Part shown: positions 14,906 to 16,014 of the stretch, in pieces
Numbering within the stretch: the first letter of the stretch is position 1
Layout: each line of letters starts with the position of its first letter
Assembly (NCBI GenBank): GCA_964568825.1
Contig: CAZMSA010000083.1
Span: forward strand, 1-16,014
Source: CAVVDT01 sp964568825
Lineage (GTDB): Bacteria; Pseudomonadota; Alphaproteobacteria; Rhizobiales; Aestuariivirgaceae
Direction of reading: 5' to 3'
DNA length: 16,014 nt
Notes under the pieces: model-generated
What the model was told of the DNA's origin: nothing
The model's input: only the letters and a program-made list of their open reading frames with translations
Database searches by the model: none
Position numbers and translations under genes: made by a program

Positions 14906-15883
14906 ATGAAACTCAAGACAATATTGCTTGCCGGCGCGGTTGCCGCCCTCGCCGCCACCACGGCGCAAGGCCAGACCGTTCTCAAGTTCGGTCATGTGGG
15001 CAAACCGGGCTCGCTGTTCGAGACCTCGGCCAATCATTTCGCGGACTGCGCCAACGCCAAGCTCAAGGGTGTGGCCGAGGTGCAGGTGTTCGGCTCCTCG
15101 CAACTCGGCAACGACAAGGAACTGTTGCAGAAGCTGAAGCTCGGCCAGGTGCAGTTCTCACTGCCGTCCTCGGTGATGAGCTCGGTCTCCGACACTTTCG
15201 GTGTGTTCGAGATGCCCTACATCATCAAGTCCCGCGCCCAGATGAAGCGCATCTCGATGAAGATGGGCGACGTGTTCAAGAAGGCCGCAGAGGCCAAGGG
15301 CTACGAGATCCTCGGCTTCTGGGAGAACGGCTTCCGCAACATCACCAACAATGTGCGGCCCATCTACAAGCCGTCCGACCTGAAGGGCATCAAGCTGCGC
15401 ACCCCCAAGGGGGCCTGGCGGGTGAAGATGTTCAAGGCGTATGGCGCCAACCCGACGCCGATGGCGTTTTCCGAGGTGTTCACCGCCCTCAAGACCGGGG
15501 TGATCGACGGCGAGGAAAACCCCATGGCGCAGATCTGGTCGGCAAAATTCCAGGAGGTGCAGAAGTACCTCTCCATTACCCACCACGTCTACACGCCGGG
15601 CTACATCGTCACCTCGGTCAACCAGTACAAGTCCTGGCCGGCCAACATCAAGAAGGCGGTCGATGCCTGTGCCGTCTCCACCCAGGACTTCGTCTACGAG
15701 ACCGCCGCCAAGCTTGACTCCGATCTGGTCGCCAAGGTCAAGGCCGCAGGCATGCAGGTGAACGACGCCGACAAGGCCGCCTTCATCGCCGCCTCGGGGC
15801 CGATCTACAAGGAGTTCGCCAATAGCGTCGAAGGCGGCCAGAAGCTCATCGACGAGGTCCAGAAGCTCGGCGAGGGCTCATAA
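14906..15883 (+). CDS. dctP: TRAP transporter solute-binding protein, DctP family
   Basis: The periplasmic receptor of a TRAP transporter, which binds an organic acid and delivers it to the DctQM permease for sodium-driven uptake. The 325-residue length is typical. A signal peptide is clear: MKLK, a hydrophobic stretch to about residue 19, and probable cleavage after AQG (22). The family's ligand residues are visible: R144 (GFRNITNN), R165 (GIKLRTP), which normally salt-bridges the substrate carboxylate, and N205 (DGEENP). Substrate identity cannot be read from these. GGGAGGA before the ATG suggests strong translation, usual for a receptor needed in excess. It lies downstream of the aminotransferase and upstream of a probable dctQ. 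Confidence 0.93.
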   Translation: MKLKTILLAGAVAALAATTAQGQTVLKFGHVGKPGSLFETSANHFADCANAKLKGVAEVQVFGSSQLGNDKELLQKLKLGQVQFSLPSSVMSSVSDTFGVFEMPYIIKSRAQMKRISMKMGDVFKKAAEAKGYEILGFWENGFRNITNNVRPIYKPSDLKGIKLRTPKGAWRVKMFKAYGANPTPMAFSEVFTALKTGVIDGEENPMAQIWSAKFQEVQKYLSITHHVYTPGYIVTSVNQYKSWPANIKKAVDACAVSTQDFVYETAAKLDSDLVAKVKAAGMQVNDADKAAFIAASGPIYKEFANSVEGGQKLIDEVQKLGEGS

Positions 15884-15895
15884 AGCAACGATTGC

Positions 15896-15924
15896 GGGGT
15901 GCGAGCGTTCATCGCCCGCACCCC
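15896..15924 (+). other. Stem-loop between dctP and the next gene
   Basis: GGGGTGCG (15896-15903) pairs with CGCACCCC (15917-15924). The stem continues inward as GCG (15905-15907) and CGC (15913-15915) around a TTCAT loop, with one A/C mismatch. It begins about 12 bases after the dctP stop and lacks a T-run, so it is a poor intrinsic terminator. A GC-rich hairpin here fits an mRNA-stabilising or attenuating element that keeps receptor levels above permease levels. Confidence 0.6.
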
Positions 15925-15961
15925 ACCCGCTCTGTCATCCCGCTCCCTGGAGAATGATCTC

Positions 15962-16014
15962 GTGCGATCGATCGCCCGCCTGCTCGGCGAAATCCTGACC
16001 TGGGTGGTGGTCGG
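15962..16014 (+). CDS. Start of probable TRAP small permease (DctQ), cut by window end
   Basis: Only 17 codons are visible (RSIARLLGEILTWVVV after the start). The likely start is GTG at 15962, with GGAG at 15949-15952. An ATG at 15954 is in another frame and meets a stop after 14 codons. A short basic start followed by a hydrophobic helix, right after dctP, suits DctQ. The identification rests mostly on position. Confidence 0.5.
   Translation, partial: MRSIARLLGEILTWVVV

Noticed and set aside
1..16014. CRISPR array, tRNA, rRNA, transposase, toxin-antitoxin or defence genes
   Set aside because: I looked for spaced direct repeats, cloverleaf-like sequences and known domain motifs on both strands and found none that hold up.

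Overview
This is a GC-rich, gene-dense bacterial chromosome segment whose gene families and codon bias fit an alphaproteobacterium. Hyphomicrobiales (Rhizobiales) is the most likely order. The best hint for that is a pair of adjacent palindromes at 9701-9813 that look like the mosaic intergenic repeats I remember from rhizobial genomes; this is recognition from memory, not a search. I see no rRNA, tRNA, CRISPR array, transposase or phage gene, and no gap between genes longer than about 225 bases.

Left part (1-3960): two minus-strand membrane-protein genes, a sterol desaturase/fatty acid hydroxylase family enzyme (117-926) and an AbrB-type multi-pass membrane protein (987-2036). Divergent from them is a SLC13-type permease with two central RCK_C domains (2185-3960).

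Middle part (3983-8814, all minus strand): a tightly packed six-gene operon read from right to left. It encodes a three-subunit molybdenum hydroxylase in the order FAD subunit, 2Fe-2S subunit, Mo-cofactor subunit. These are followed by a MoaD/ThiS-like ubiquitin-fold protein ending in Gly-Gly, a membrane protein built from two similar halves each carrying an ExxE helix, and a 71-residue two-helix membrane protein. Junctions are 1-4 nt overlaps or 3-12 nt gaps, so translational coupling is likely. The substrate is unknown. The active-site loop reads AYRAPSAP, so this is not a form I CO dehydrogenase (AYRCSFR), and it does not match the form II motif (AYRGAGR) either. A nicotinamidase gene, pncA (9038-9673), lies just upstream on the same strand.

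Right part (9773-16014): a GntR/FCD regulator (12737-13411) is followed on the minus strand by a 983-residue FAD plus Fe-S dehydrogenase of the YdiJ / D-2-hydroxyacid dehydrogenase type. Divergent from these are a class V aminotransferase of the serine/alanine-glyoxylate type, a TRAP transporter solute receptor (DctP) and the first codons of the next gene, probably the small TRAP permease DctQ. The AT-rich gap between the two arms holds a perfect 20-bp palindrome and is the likely control point. Together these genes look like an uptake and catabolism locus for an organic acid that feeds a 2-hydroxyacid/2-oxoacid/amino acid interconversion.

I found no clear new defence or mobile system. The points most worth a second look are the Mo-hydroxylase/MoaD-like/ExxE-membrane-protein operon, the repeat that supplies the C-terminus of the FAD/Fe-S dehydrogenase, and the palindromes between the two catabolic arms.
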